Source: Microbacterium sp. zg-Y625 (lineage in GTDB: Bacteria > Actinomycetota > Actinomycetes > Actinomycetales > Microbacteriaceae). From it: a stretch of DNA of 64,000 bases. Both the position numbers and the translations under genes were made by a program. A model generated the notes under the pieces. It was not told where the DNA came from, did no database searches, and worked only from the letters and a program-made list of their open reading frames with translations. Where the stretch lies: NCBI RefSeq assembly GCF_030246925.1, contig NZ_CP126740.1, positions 1,302,001-1,366,000 of the forward strand, written 5' to 3'. The stretch's first letter is position 1. The number at the start of each line of letters is the position of its first letter. Below are positions 1 to 7,924 of the stretch, in pieces.

Positions 1-267
1 GCCTACATCGTGCCGGTCTTCCTCATCGCCCTGAACTTCGCCGGGGTGCTCACCGGCAAGGCGATCCTGTCGTCGTGGCGGGTCGCGGTGCTCATCAGCG
101 TGATCTTCGCCTGCATCGCGACCCCTCCTGCGGACGTCGCCACGACGTTCCTGATCACCGGCATCCTCCTGGTGCTCTACTTCGCCGCAGCGGGCCTGGC
201 GATGCTGCTGGACCACCGCCGCGCGAAGCGCGCCGCTGCGCTCTCGCCGTCGGGACTCACGCTGTGA
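1..267 (+). CDS. tatC: Sec-independent protein translocase subunit TatC, C-terminal fragment
   Basis: The reading frame is open from the left edge, so the 5' part lies outside the window. About 88 residues remain. They include the run AYIVPVFLIALNFAGVLTG and two hydrophobic helices (WRVAVLISVIFACIATPPAD and then a segment around LLVLYFAAAGLAMLL), ending in a short basic tail. This matches the last periplasmic loop and the fifth and sixth membrane helices of TatC. TatC is the integral-membrane receptor for twin-arginine signal peptides. The stop codon overlaps the GTG start of the following helicase gene (GTGA), so the two are probably co-transcribed. tatC followed by helY is also the order in Mycobacterium tuberculosis (Rv2093c-Rv2092c). 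Confidence 0.85.
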   Translation, partial: AYIVPVFLIALNFAGVLTGKAILSSWRVAVLISVIFACIATPPADVATTFLITGILLVLYFAAAGLAMLLDHRRAKRAAALSPSGLTL

Positions 268-2750
268 CCTCTCCCAGCCCGGCGGAGCGGTTCGCCGCTG
301 CGTCGGAGGCGCGGCGGCATCCCCTCACCGCGGAGTTCGCCGAGCAGCAGCGCTTCACCCTGGATCCCTTCCAGATCGCCGGATGCCAGTCCCTCGAGGA
401 TGGCCGGAGCGTCCTGGTGGCCGCGCCCACCGGTGCGGGCAAGACGATCGTCGGCGAGTTCGCCGTGCACCTGGCAATGCGGGAGCCCGGGGACAAGGCG
501 TTCTACACCACGCCGATGAAGGCGCTGTCGAACCAGAAGTTCCGAGAGCTGCAGGAGGTGTACGGCGAGGACGAGGTCGGCCTTCTCACCGGTGACACCA
601 ACATCAACGGCAACGCCCGGGTCGTCGTCATGACGACCGAGGTGCTGCGCAACATGCTCTACGCCGACTCGCCGGCGCTGCGCGGCCTGCGATTCGTGGT
701 CATGGACGAGGTGCACTACCTCGCTGACCGGTTCCGCGGCGCGGTGTGGGAAGAGGTCATCATCCACCTGCCGCCCAGCGTGCGGCTGGTGTCGCTGTCG
801 GCGACGGTCTCGAACGCCGAGGAGTTCGGCGACTGGCTCGACACGGTGCGCGGCGACACCGACGTGATCGTGTCCGAGACGCGGCCGGTGCCGCTCGAGC
901 AGCACGTGCTCGTGCGCGGCGACCTGCTGCCGCTGTTCGACGACCGCGCCGGCATCGCCACCGCACAGGTCAACCAGGAGCTCATGCGCATCCGGTCCGT
1001 GAAGGGCCAGACGTTCGAGGAGAACCGCCGCGCGCACGGACACAACAGTGCGCGACAGTCCGGCTACGAACCCGGCCACCGGCGGCCGCAGCGGGGTGGC
1101 AGACGACCGGTCAGGCCCGGCAACGTGCAGCGCGTGGAGCGGCTCGACCGCCCTGCCGTCGTACAGCTGCTGCAGCGGGCGAACCTGCTGCCGGCGATCT
1201 TCTTCATCTTCAGCCGCGCCGGCTGCGACGGGGCCGTGCAGCAGGTGCGCCGCTCGGGCCTGCGCCTGACCGACACGGACGAGCGTGCCGAGATCCGTCG
1301 CCTCGTCGACGAGCGCACGGCGGCGCTGAACGCCGACGATCTGGATGCACTGGGCTTCTGGGAGTGGCGCGAGAACCTCGAGCGCGGCATCGCGGCGCAC
1401 CACGCGGGTCTGCTGCCGGCCTTCAAGGAGGTCGTCGAGGAACTCTTCCGCCGCAAGCTCGTCAAGGCCGTCTTCGCCACCGAGACGCTCGCCCTCGGCA
1501 TCAACATGCCGGCCCGCACGGTGGTGCTCGAGAAGCTCGAGAAGTTCAACGGCGAGGCCCGGGTGGCGATCACCTCGGGGGAGTACACCCAGCTCACCGG
1601 CCGCGCCGGGCGCCGCGGCATCGACGTCGAGGGCCACGCCGTCATCCAGTGGACCGAGGGCCTCGATCCGCAGGCCGTCGCCGCCCTGGCCTCGCGCCGC
1701 ACGTATCCGCTCAACTCCAGCTTCCGCCCGACCTACAACATGGCGGTGAACCTCATCGACCGGTTCGGCCGCGCCGAGGCCCGCGAGATCCTCGAGTCGT
1801 CCTTCGCGCAGTTCCAGGCGGACCGCTCGGTGGTCGGTCTCGCGCGTCAGGTGCGCGAGGCAGAGGAGTCCCTCGCCGGCTACCAGCAGGCGCAGACGTG
1901 CGAGCGGGGGGACTTCACGGAGTACGCCGCCATCCGGCGCGAGCTGAGCGATCTCGAGAAGCTCAACCGCGCCGACCGCACCGCCCCCGCACGCGTGCGC
2001 CGCCAGCGCCAGCAGGAGATGGAGACGCTCCGTCGCCGGATGCAGCGCCACCCCTGCCACAACTGTCCCGACCGCGAACACCACGCGCGCTGGGGCGAGC
2101 GTTACTGGAAGCTCAAGCGCCGCACCGACAAGCTGCGCAACCAGATCCAGACCCGCACCGGCACCGTCGCGCGGGTGTTCGACCGCGTGGTGGACGTCTT
2201 GACCGAGCTGGACTACGTCGCCGTCGACGACGAGGGCCGGACGACCCTGACGGCGGCGGGCCGCACGATGCGTCGCATCTACGGCGAACGCGATCTGCTC
2301 GTCGCCGAGGCGCTGCGCCGTGGCATCTGGAACAACCTGGATGCCGCCTCGCTCGCGGCCCTCGCATGCTGCCTCGTCTACGAGCCGCGCCGTGATTCCG
2401 AAGGCCCGGGGGAGTACGGGCTGCCCCGCGGGACGTTCCGCACCGCCCTCACCGAGACGCAGCTGCTGTGGGCGCAGCTGGACGACCTCGAGCGCGAGCA
2501 CCACCTGCCAGGCACCGAGCCGGTCGCGACGGGCCTTGCCCAGGCGATGCACACGTGGGCCCGCGGGGGGATGCTCGACCGCGTGCTGACCGAGGCCGAC
2601 CTCGCGGCCGGCGACTTCGTGCGCTGGGCCAAGCAGACCATCGACCTTCTCGACCAGTTGTCGCTCGTCGCTGATGCGCCGGTCGCGACGACGGCGCGGA
2701 AGGCGCTCGAGGCCGTGCGACGCGGCATCGTCGCCTACAGCGCGGTATGA
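264..2750 (+). CDS. helY: DEAD/DEAH-box RNA helicase, Ski2/Mtr4-like (HelY)
   Basis: Superfamily 2 helicase of about 828 residues. The P-loop (APTGAGKT) is near residue 54, the TTPMKALSNQK motif follows, the DEVH box is near 147, and SAT and the TGRAGRRGID motif (motif VI) are also present. The C-terminal half has a cysteine cluster (CHNCPDREHH) in a basic arch-like region and then a DSHCT-type helical domain. Ski2/Mtr4-like enzymes unwind RNA for processing or decay, and HelY is the actinobacterial form. The start is the GTG overlapping the tatC stop; upstream codons in this frame lie inside tatC. A basic low-complexity insertion (around residues 257-290, rich in R, G and H) separates the two RecA domains. 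The stop overlaps the lnt start (ATGA), giving a tatC-helY-lnt operon. Confidence 0.9.
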   Translation: MTSPSPAERFAAASEARRHPLTAEFAEQQRFTLDPFQIAGCQSLEDGRSVLVAAPTGAGKTIVGEFAVHLAMREPGDKAFYTTPMKALSNQKFRELQEVYGEDEVGLLTGDTNINGNARVVVMTTEVLRNMLYADSPALRGLRFVVMDEVHYLADRFRGAVWEEVIIHLPPSVRLVSLSATVSNAEEFGDWLDTVRGDTDVIVSETRPVPLEQHVLVRGDLLPLFDDRAGIATAQVNQELMRIRSVKGQTFEENRRAHGHNSARQSGYEPGHRRPQRGGRRPVRPGNVQRVERLDRPAVVQLLQRANLLPAIFFIFSRAGCDGAVQQVRRSGLRLTDTDERAEIRRLVDERTAALNADDLDALGFWEWRENLERGIAAHHAGLLPAFKEVVEELFRRKLVKAVFATETLALGINMPARTVVLEKLEKFNGEARVAITSGEYTQLTGRAGRRGIDVEGHAVIQWTEGLDPQAVAALASRRTYPLNSSFRPTYNMAVNLIDRFGRAEAREILESSFAQFQADRSVVGLARQVREAEESLAGYQQAQTCERGDFTEYAAIRRELSDLEKLNRADRTAPARVRRQRQQEMETLRRRMQRHPCHNCPDREHHARWGERYWKLKRRTDKLRNQIQTRTGTVARVFDRVVDVLTELDYVAVDDEGRTTLTAAGRTMRRIYGERDLLVAEALRRGIWNNLDAASLAALACCLVYEPRRDSEGPGEYGLPRGTFRTALTETQLLWAQLDDLEREHHLPGTEPVATGLAQAMHTWARGGMLDRVLTEADLAAGDFVRWAKQTIDLLDQLSLVADAPVATTARKALEAVRRGIVAYSAV

Positions 2751-4348
2751 GCGGGGCGCCGGAGGGGCAGAGCACGGCCACGCGGCCGCTGCTGCCGCTG
2801 TGGCTCGCCCTCGTGGTCGCGCTCGTCGGGGGCCCGGTGCTCGACCTCGCCTTCCCCGACGTGGGATGGTGGCCGCTCGCGTTCGTCGGTGTCGTGCTCG
2901 CCCTCGTGTCGCTCATCGGCCGGTCGGCCTGGGGGGCGCTGGCCGTCGGCCTCGTCTTCGGCGTCTCGTTCTATTTCACGCACATCGTCTGGATCACGCG
3001 CTACCTGGGGCTGCTGCCCTGGTTCGGACTCGGAGGCCTGGAGGCGCTCCTCTGGGGGCTGGGGTCGATCCCCATCGCCCTGGCGTACCGATGGATGCCG
3101 CGCGTGCGGGGCGGCAGGTGGGCGCGTCTAGTGGCACTCCCGGCGCTCGTGGCGGGCCTCTGGACCGCGCGTGAGCTGGTCATGGGCTCCTGGCCCTACA
3201 CCGGCTTCCCCTGGGGCCGGCTGGGCATGAGCCAGTCGGAGAGCCCGCTCGCCCACGTCGCCTCGTGGACGGGCGTCGCGGGACTCACCTTCCTGATGGT
3301 GTTCGCCACTGCGGCCGCCGTCGAATGGGTGCGACTCGGCGCCTGGCGCTCCTGGCCCACGGCGGTGCCGACGGCGGCGGCGGTGGCGGTGCTGCTGCTG
3401 ACACCAGCCTTCCCGACGACCCCCGCGGGCACGCTGCGCGTGGGCGCCGTGCAGGGCAACGGCCCGGCAGGGTACTTCGACGAGCGGGAGCCGTACGACG
3501 TCTTCCAGTCCCAGCTCGATGCCACCGAGCCGCTCCTGGGCGAGGACCTGGACGTGCTGCTGTGGCCCGAAGGGGGGATCGACGCCGACCCCCTGCGGAA
3601 CGAATCGGTGGCGCGGGTGCTCGACCGGCTCGCGGAGTCGTTCGACGCGCCGCTCATCGTCAACGGCGCCACCCAGCGCGACGACGCGGTTTTCAACACC
3701 TCGATGCTGTGGGAGGCGGGGACCGAGAACCCCGTCGCGCTCCACGACAAGCGCGTGCCCGTGCCTTTCGGGGAGTACGTCCCCGACCGGTGGTTCTTCG
3801 AAGCGATCGTCCCTGACCTCATCGGGCTCATCCAGCGCGAGTACACCCCGGGCACGAACCCGCCCGTGTTCGACGTCGACGGCGTGCGCGTGGGCCTCGC
3901 GATCTGCTTCGACGTCATCTACGACGACGTGGTCTGGGAGGGCGCGCGCGACGGCGCGGAGGTCTACATGATGCAGACGAACAACGCCGACTTCCGCGAC
4001 ACCGACGAGAACCTGCAGCAGCTGGCGTTCGCGCGGATGCGTGCGATCGAGACGGGCCGCGCCGTGGTGAACCTGTCCACTGTGGGCACCAGCCAGGTGA
4101 TCGCTCCGGACGGCACCGTGATCGACGGGCTGCCAGCGGGCGAGGCCGGGGCGATGCTCACCGACGTGCCGCTGCGCACCGGCCTGACTCCGGCCGTCGT
4201 CATCGGCGCAGCGGTGAAACTCGTGCTCGGATGGGGGAGTGTCGTGGCCTTCGCCGTGCTGGCCGGCGCCCGGCTCGTCGCGCGTCGTGGTGGCGCACAA
4301 ACGACGACGCCGGCCCCCGAGGGGACCGGCGTCGTCGAATCGGTGTGA
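2747..4348 (+). CDS. lnt: Apolipoprotein N-acyltransferase
   Basis: This 533-residue protein has an N-terminal multi-helix membrane region (about residues 15-220) and an external carbon-nitrogen hydrolase domain (about 225-490). It transfers a third acyl chain to the N-terminal cysteine of lipoproteins at the outer face of the membrane. The catalytic triad is visible: Glu275 in LLWPEGG, Lys335 in HDKRVPVPFGEY and Cys387 in LAICFDV. The E. coli enzyme uses Glu267, Lys335 and Cys387. A final membrane helix (VVIGAAVKLVLGWGSVVAF) precedes the C-terminus. The start overlaps the helY stop. The gene converges on rbpA, and its last codons form one arm of a strong hairpin. The substrate-supplying enzyme Lgt is encoded at about 38 kb in this window. 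Confidence 0.92.
   Translation: MSGAPEGQSTATRPLLPLWLALVVALVGGPVLDLAFPDVGWWPLAFVGVVLALVSLIGRSAWGALAVGLVFGVSFYFTHIVWITRYLGLLPWFGLGGLEALLWGLGSIPIALAYRWMPRVRGGRWARLVALPALVAGLWTARELVMGSWPYTGFPWGRLGMSQSESPLAHVASWTGVAGLTFLMVFATAAAVEWVRLGAWRSWPTAVPTAAAVAVLLLTPAFPTTPAGTLRVGAVQGNGPAGYFDEREPYDVFQSQLDATEPLLGEDLDVLLWPEGGIDADPLRNESVARVLDRLAESFDAPLIVNGATQRDDAVFNTSMLWEAGTENPVALHDKRVPVPFGEYVPDRWFFEAIVPDLIGLIQREYTPGTNPPVFDVDGVRVGLAICFDVIYDDVVWEGARDGAEVYMMQTNNADFRDTDENLQQLAFARMRAIETGRAVVNLSTVGTSQVIAPDGTVIDGLPAGEAGAMLTDVPLRTGLTPAVVIGAAVKLVLGWGSVVAFAVLAGARLVARRGGAQTTTPAPEGTGVVESV
4302..4337. terminator. Hairpin at the convergent lnt/rbpA ends
   Basis: A perfect 12-bp inverted repeat (CGACGACGCCGG / CCGGCGTCGTCG) encloses a C-rich and G-rich loop that can pair further. 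It lies within the last codons of lnt, 13 bp before the end of the convergent rbpA gene. There is no clear U-tract, so intrinsic termination is uncertain, but the position suits a shared transcript end. Confidence 0.45.
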
Positions 4349-4350
4349 GC

Positions 4351-4731
4351 TCAGGCGCTCTTCTTCGCCGTCACGCTCTGGCCTGCGCCGCGCCGCTCGC
4401 GGATGAACGCGAGCCGCTCCTCGAGCAGTTCTTCGAGCTCGGGGATCGTGCGCCGTTCCAGCAGCATGTCCCAGTGGGTACGCGGCACCTTGTCGCCGCT
4501 GTGGTCGACCTCTACGGTCTTCTCGCCGACACGCAGGACGGCCTCGGCGCCGCAGGTGCGGCACTCCCAGGTCTCGGGCGCTTCGGCGTCGACCGCGAAG
4601 GGAAGGGTTGTCTCACGGCCACACGTGTTGCACACATACGTGTGCGTGGTCCGTTCATGAAAAACGACGCCGTCCTCGCTCTGTAGGCTGGACGCGCCGA
4701 GTCGGATGCCGCGCAAGCTGCGGTCTGCCAT
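4351..4731 (-). CDS. rbpA: RNA polymerase-binding protein RbpA
   Basis: RbpA is an actinobacterial general transcription factor that binds the sigma factor and promoter DNA and stabilises the open complex. The 126-residue product begins MADRSLRGIRLG and has a zinc ribbon with Cys34, Cys37, Cys57 and Cys60 (CNTC and CRTC). It then has a basic linker and the C-terminal sigma-interacting helix (region IPELEELLEERLAFIRER). Length and motifs are typical. A Shine-Dalgarno-like GAGAGGA lies about 8 nt upstream of the ATG. The gene is monocistronic and convergent with lnt. M. tuberculosis also carries rbpA (Rv2050) next to lnt/ppm1 (Rv2051c). Confidence 0.93.
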   Translation of the reverse strand: MADRSLRGIRLGASSLQSEDGVVFHERTTHTYVCNTCGRETTLPFAVDAEAPETWECRTCGAEAVLRVGEKTVEVDHSGDKVPRTHWDMLLERRTIPELEELLEERLAFIRERRGAGQSVTAKKSA

Positions 4732-4757
4732 TGTGTGGTCCTCTCGTCGCCTGTTCA

Positions 4758-4763
4758 GGTATA
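4758..4763 (-). promoter_or_regulatory. Possible rbpA -10 element
   Basis: TATACC on the minus strand lies about 27 nt upstream of the rbpA ATG and leaves room for a short leader carrying the GAGAGGA ribosome-binding site. No convincing -35 hexamer is visible. Confidence 0.35.
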
Positions 4764-4847
4764 GCGCCGGGACCTGTGCGCATACCCCAAACCGGCACAA
4801 CCGATAGGGCTTTCACAGCCGAATCCCAGGCCGGCTGACGCGCGGTC

Positions 4848-5624
4848 TCAGCGGCCTTTGGCGACCGCTCGCAGCGCCAGGTCGGTGCGGTCCGTGACGA
4901 GGCCGTCGACGCCGAGTTCGACGAGCCGCGCCATGTGCAGCGGGTCGTTGACGGTCCACACGTGAACCTCCACGCCGCAGCGGTGGGCGGCGTCGATGAG
5001 CCGCGGGGTCAGCACGCGCACCGGCCCCCGGCGCTCGGGGATCTGCAGCGCGTCGACGCCCGCGAGTGCGCGGCGCACCATCCACGGTGTGTGGGCGCGG
5101 ACGGCCGTGAGTACCCGCGCGATCGTTGCAGTGCCGGCTGATGTGGCGGGCCGGATGCCGCCGCCGAAGTGGCCGGCGGCATCGAGCGCCGCGCGCCGCC
5201 TCGCGTCGGAGAAGCTCGCCAGCAGCACGCGCTCGGCGTGGGGCGCCACGGCGCGCCCGACGGGGACGGCGGCAGCCTCGGTCTTGACGTCGAGGTTGAA
5301 CCGCACGTCGGGGAACCCCTCGAGGGCTTGGCGCAGCGTGATGAGACCGCCGATACCGGACATCAGCCGCTCCAGCTCGGCGAGGGTCACCTGCGCGACG
5401 GGCCGCGGGTCGCCGACCACGCGGCTGAGGTCGGCGTCGTGCAGCAGCACGACGTGGCCGTCGGCGGTGACGTGGCAGTCGGACTCGATGTAGCCCGCGC
5501 CGGCGGCGTGGGCGGCCGCGATCGCGGCGAAGCTGTTCTCCACGATGCCGTCGGCGTCCGGGGGGACGAACCCGCGATGAGCCAGGATGCGGGGCGTGCG
5601 CCCCGCGAACCACGGGTGCGTCAC
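4848..5624 (-). CDS. Glycerophosphodiester phosphodiesterase family protein
   Basis: A 258-residue TIM-barrel protein of the GDPD family, which hydrolyses glycerophosphodiesters to glycerol-3-phosphate and an alcohol. The signature residues are His16-Arg17 (ILAHRGF), Glu47 and Asp49 (IESDCHVTADG) and His62-Asp63 (VVLLHDADL). The C-terminal end has the usual VHVWTVNDP motif and a VDGLVTDRTD segment. No signal peptide is seen, so it is probably cytoplasmic. The GTG start overlaps the stop of the upstream SPFH gene by 4 bp (GTGA), so it is translated from the NfeD-SPFH transcript. The natural substrate cannot be told from sequence. Confidence 0.85.
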   Translation of the reverse strand: MTHPWFAGRTPRILAHRGFVPPDADGIVENSFAAIAAAHAAGAGYIESDCHVTADGHVVLLHDADLSRVVGDPRPVAQVTLAELERLMSGIGGLITLRQALEGFPDVRFNLDVKTEAAAVPVGRAVAPHAERVLLASFSDARRRAALDAAGHFGGGIRPATSAGTATIARVLTAVRAHTPWMVRRALAGVDALQIPERRGPVRVLTPRLIDAAHRCGVEVHVWTVNDPLHMARLVELGVDGLVTDRTDLALRAVAKGR

Positions 5625-6559
5625 AGCGACGTGGGGCGCGGGCCGCGGGCCGCGGCATCCGTCGTCTTCGACCCGAATGCCCCGCTGACGCCCTTCAGCG
5701 CCTCGGTGAACTCGCTGGGGATGATCCAGAGCTTGCTCGACGCGCTGTCGGCGATCTTCGGCAGGGTCTGCAGATACTGATAGGCCAGCAGCTTCTGGTC
5801 GGGGTTCCCCCTGTGGATGGCTTCGAAGACCGTCTCGATGGCTTCCGCCTCACCCTGCGCGCGCAGCACAGCCGCCTGCTTGTCACCCTCGGCGCGCAGG
5901 ATCTCGCCCTGCCGGCGCCCCTCCGCCTCGAGGATCTGCGCCTGCTTCGAGCCTTCAGCGGTCAGGATCGTGGCGCGGCGCTCGCGCTCGGCGCGCATCT
6001 GCTTCTCCATCGAGTCCTGGATCGACACCGGCGGGTCGATGGCCTTCAGCTCCACGCGGGACACCCGCAGCCCCCACTTGCCCGTGGCCTCGTCCAGCAC
6101 GATCCGCAGCTGCCCGTTGATGTTGTCCCGGCTTGTCAGGGCCTGCTCGAGGTTCAGTCCGCCGACGACGTTGCGCAGCGTGGTGGTCGTCAGCTGCTCG
6201 ACCGCGCTGAGGTAGTTGGCGATCTCGTAGGTGGCGGCGCGGGCGTCGGTGACCTGGAAGTAGACGACCGTGTCGATCGAGACGACGAGGTTGTCCTCGG
6301 TGATCACCGGCTGCGGCGGGAAGGACACCACCTGCTCGCGCATGTCCACGAGCGGGCGGACGCGATCGACGAAGGGAATCAGCAGGTTGAGGCCGGGGCT
6401 CAGCGTGCGTTGATAGCGCCCCAGGCGCTCCACGACGCCGGTGTAGGCCTGGGGGATGATGCGGATGGAGCGGAAGATCACCACGACCACGAAGATCGTG
6501 AGCACCACCAGGAGGACGATCACGAAGATCTGTCCGATGAACGCGCCGACGTCAACCAT
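5621..6559 (-). CDS. SPFH/band-7 domain membrane protein (stomatin/HflK-like)
   Basis: A 312-residue protein with one N-terminal membrane helix (about residues 8-30, very rich in V, I and L) and a band-7 domain (about 32-220) beginning IRIIPQAYTGVVERLGRYQ. A charged, Ala/Glu/Arg-rich coiled coil follows (about 200-265, repeats such as AEGSKQAQILEAEG). SPFH proteins form large membrane-associated rings and organise microdomains. The bacterial partner is normally an NfeD protein, and one is encoded directly upstream with an 8-bp overlap. The downstream phosphodiesterase overlaps its stop, so the three form one operon that may act on membrane lipids (inference). Confidence 0.9.
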   Translation of the reverse strand: MVDVGAFIGQIFVIVLLVVLTIFVVVVIFRSIRIIPQAYTGVVERLGRYQRTLSPGLNLLIPFVDRVRPLVDMREQVVSFPPQPVITEDNLVVSIDTVVYFQVTDARAATYEIANYLSAVEQLTTTTLRNVVGGLNLEQALTSRDNINGQLRIVLDEATGKWGLRVSRVELKAIDPPVSIQDSMEKQMRAERERRATILTAEGSKQAQILEAEGRRQGEILRAEGDKQAAVLRAQGEAEAIETVFEAIHRGNPDQKLLAYQYLQTLPKIADSASSKLWIIPSEFTEALKGVSGAFGSKTTDAAARGPRPTSL

Positions 6560-7037
6560 CGTCCGAGGTCCTTTCACGTGCGGGGGAGGGGGCGACCTCG
6601 ACGGCGGAGCCGAGGACGCGGACCACGCGCATGCGGTCGCCGACCTGCGCCGGAGAAGCATCGGGTTCGAGACACGCGGTCCAGGTTTCGCCGTTGTCGA
6701 GCCGCACCGAGCCGCGGTCCTCGACGAACGGGGCCACGACGCGGGCGCCCATCCCGTACAGCGCATCGACGTTGGTGCGCGCAGGCTCGTCGCCGCGGCG
6801 CAGCGTGCGAAGGAGCAGGGGGCGGATCGTGAACAGCAGCAGCGCCGACAGCGCCGCAGCGACGACGATCTGCAGCCACCACGGCCCGCCGAAGAGGTAG
6901 ACCCCCAGGCCACCCAGCGCCGAGCCGGCCGCGAGCATGAGGAAGGTGAACTCCAGGGTCAGCAGCTCGATGGTGACGAAGAGCAGGGCCAGCACGAGCC
7001 AGGCGATCCAGATGTACTGCGTCAGATCGGGCAGCAT
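6552..7037 (-). CDS. NfeD family membrane protein
   Basis: A 161-residue protein with an N-terminal cluster of hydrophobic helices (about residues 8-75) and a C-terminal small OB-like beta domain (about 85-155). The latter is typical of short NfeD proteins (GMGARVVAPFVEDRGSVRLD, then GDRMRVVRVLGSAVEV). NfeD partners SPFH proteins, and the SPFH gene follows with an 8-bp overlap. An AAGGGA ribosome-binding site precedes the ATG. The leader contains a TAGGGT hexamer that is probably the operon's -10 element. Confidence 0.85.
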   Translation of the reverse strand: MLPDLTQYIWIAWLVLALLFVTIELLTLEFTFLMLAAGSALGGLGVYLFGGPWWLQIVVAAALSALLLFTIRPLLLRTLRRGDEPARTNVDALYGMGARVVAPFVEDRGSVRLDNGETWTACLEPDASPAQVGDRMRVVRVLGSAVEVAPSPARERTSDDG

Positions 7038-7065
7038 CGCGGTCCCTTCGTCGGTCCTTGAGGGA

Positions 7066-7104
7066 ACCCTAACACCGGGTCACGACGCCGGTGCTTGCTA
7101 GGCT
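7066..7104. promoter_or_regulatory. Divergent promoter region for the NfeD operon and the SDR gene
   Basis: Two -10-like hexamers face away from each other: TAGGGT on the minus strand (7066-7071), about 29 nt upstream of the NfeD start, and TAGGCT on the plus strand (7099-7104), about 52 nt upstream of the SDR start. Both genes also carry Shine-Dalgarno sites, which fits leadered transcripts. The -35 boxes are not clear. Confidence 0.4.
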
Positions 7105-7155
7105 CGGATGGCCCGGCGACGCCCGTTCCGGGCCCCCGAGACAGGAGCGCCGCCC

Positions 7156-7920
7156 ATGTCCCAGATCCTGCCTGCCGGCTCCCTCAGCGGAAAGACGGCG
7201 CTCGTCACCGGCTCATCCCGGGGTATCGGCGCGGACACCGTGCGCTACCTCGCCGAGGCCGGCGCGAACGTCGTCATCAACTTCCGCAACAAGGCGCCGC
7301 GCGCCGAGAAGCTGGCCTCGCAGCTGCGCGAGCTCGGCGTCGAGGTGCTCGTGGTCGGGGCCGACCTCACCGATCCCGACGCCGTGCAGGCGATGTTCGC
7401 CGAGGTGCAGCGCGCCTTCGGCGGCCTCGACATCCTCGTGCTCAATGCCTCCGGCGGCATGGAGTCCGGCATGGCGGAGGACTACGCCCTGACTCTCAAC
7501 CGCGACGCCCAGGTGGGTGTGCTGCAGGCGGCGCTGCCGCTGCTGCACCACGGCTCGCGGGTCGTGTTCGTGACGAGCCACCAGGCCCACTTCATCCGAA
7601 CGACGCCGACGATGGCCGAGTATGAGGTCGTCGCGCTGTCCAAGCGCGCCGGCGAGGATGCCCTGCGCGAGCGGATCGGCGAGCTCGACGAGCGCGGCAT
7701 CGGCTTCGTCGTCGTGTCGGGAGACATGATCGAGGGCACCATCACCGCGACCCTGCTCGAGCGGGCCAACCCGGGCGCCATCGCCTCGCGACGCGAGTCC
7801 GCGGGCAAGCTCTACAATGTGTCGGAGTTCGCCGCCGAGGTCGCCCGAGCCGCCGTCGACCCGGTGCCCGAGGACCACACACGTCTCGTCGGCGACACCG
7901 GTTCTTTCGCGGGGGAGTGA
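7156..7920 (+). CDS. Short-chain dehydrogenase/reductase family protein (divergent active site)
   Basis: A 254-residue Rossmann-fold protein. The cofactor motif TGSSRGIG lies near residues 20-27, LNASGG stands in place of NNAG, and GVEVLVVGADLTDPDAV follows the second strand. The start chosen is the ATG at 7156, 8 nt after AGGAG; an upstream in-frame ATG at 7108 has no such site. The usual Tyr-x3-Lys pair is shifted: the sequence reads YEVVALSKRAGED, so the position four residues before the Lys is Val and the Tyr is seven before it. Catalysis may therefore differ from classical SDRs. Its substrate is unknown. The S9 peptidase gene starts 4 bp after its stop. Confidence 0.8.
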   Translation: MSQILPAGSLSGKTALVTGSSRGIGADTVRYLAEAGANVVINFRNKAPRAEKLASQLRELGVEVLVVGADLTDPDAVQAMFAEVQRAFGGLDILVLNASGGMESGMAEDYALTLNRDAQVGVLQAALPLLHHGSRVVFVTSHQAHFIRTTPTMAEYEVVALSKRAGEDALRERIGELDERGIGFVVVSGDMIEGTITATLLERANPGAIASRRESAGKLYNVSEFAAEVARAAVDPVPEDHTRLVGDTGSFAGE

Positions 7921-7924
7921 GCTG

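Noticed and set aside
4302..4337. A definite rho-independent terminator for lnt and rbpA.
   Set aside because: The stem is strong but no U-run follows on either strand, so it is listed only as a possible terminator.
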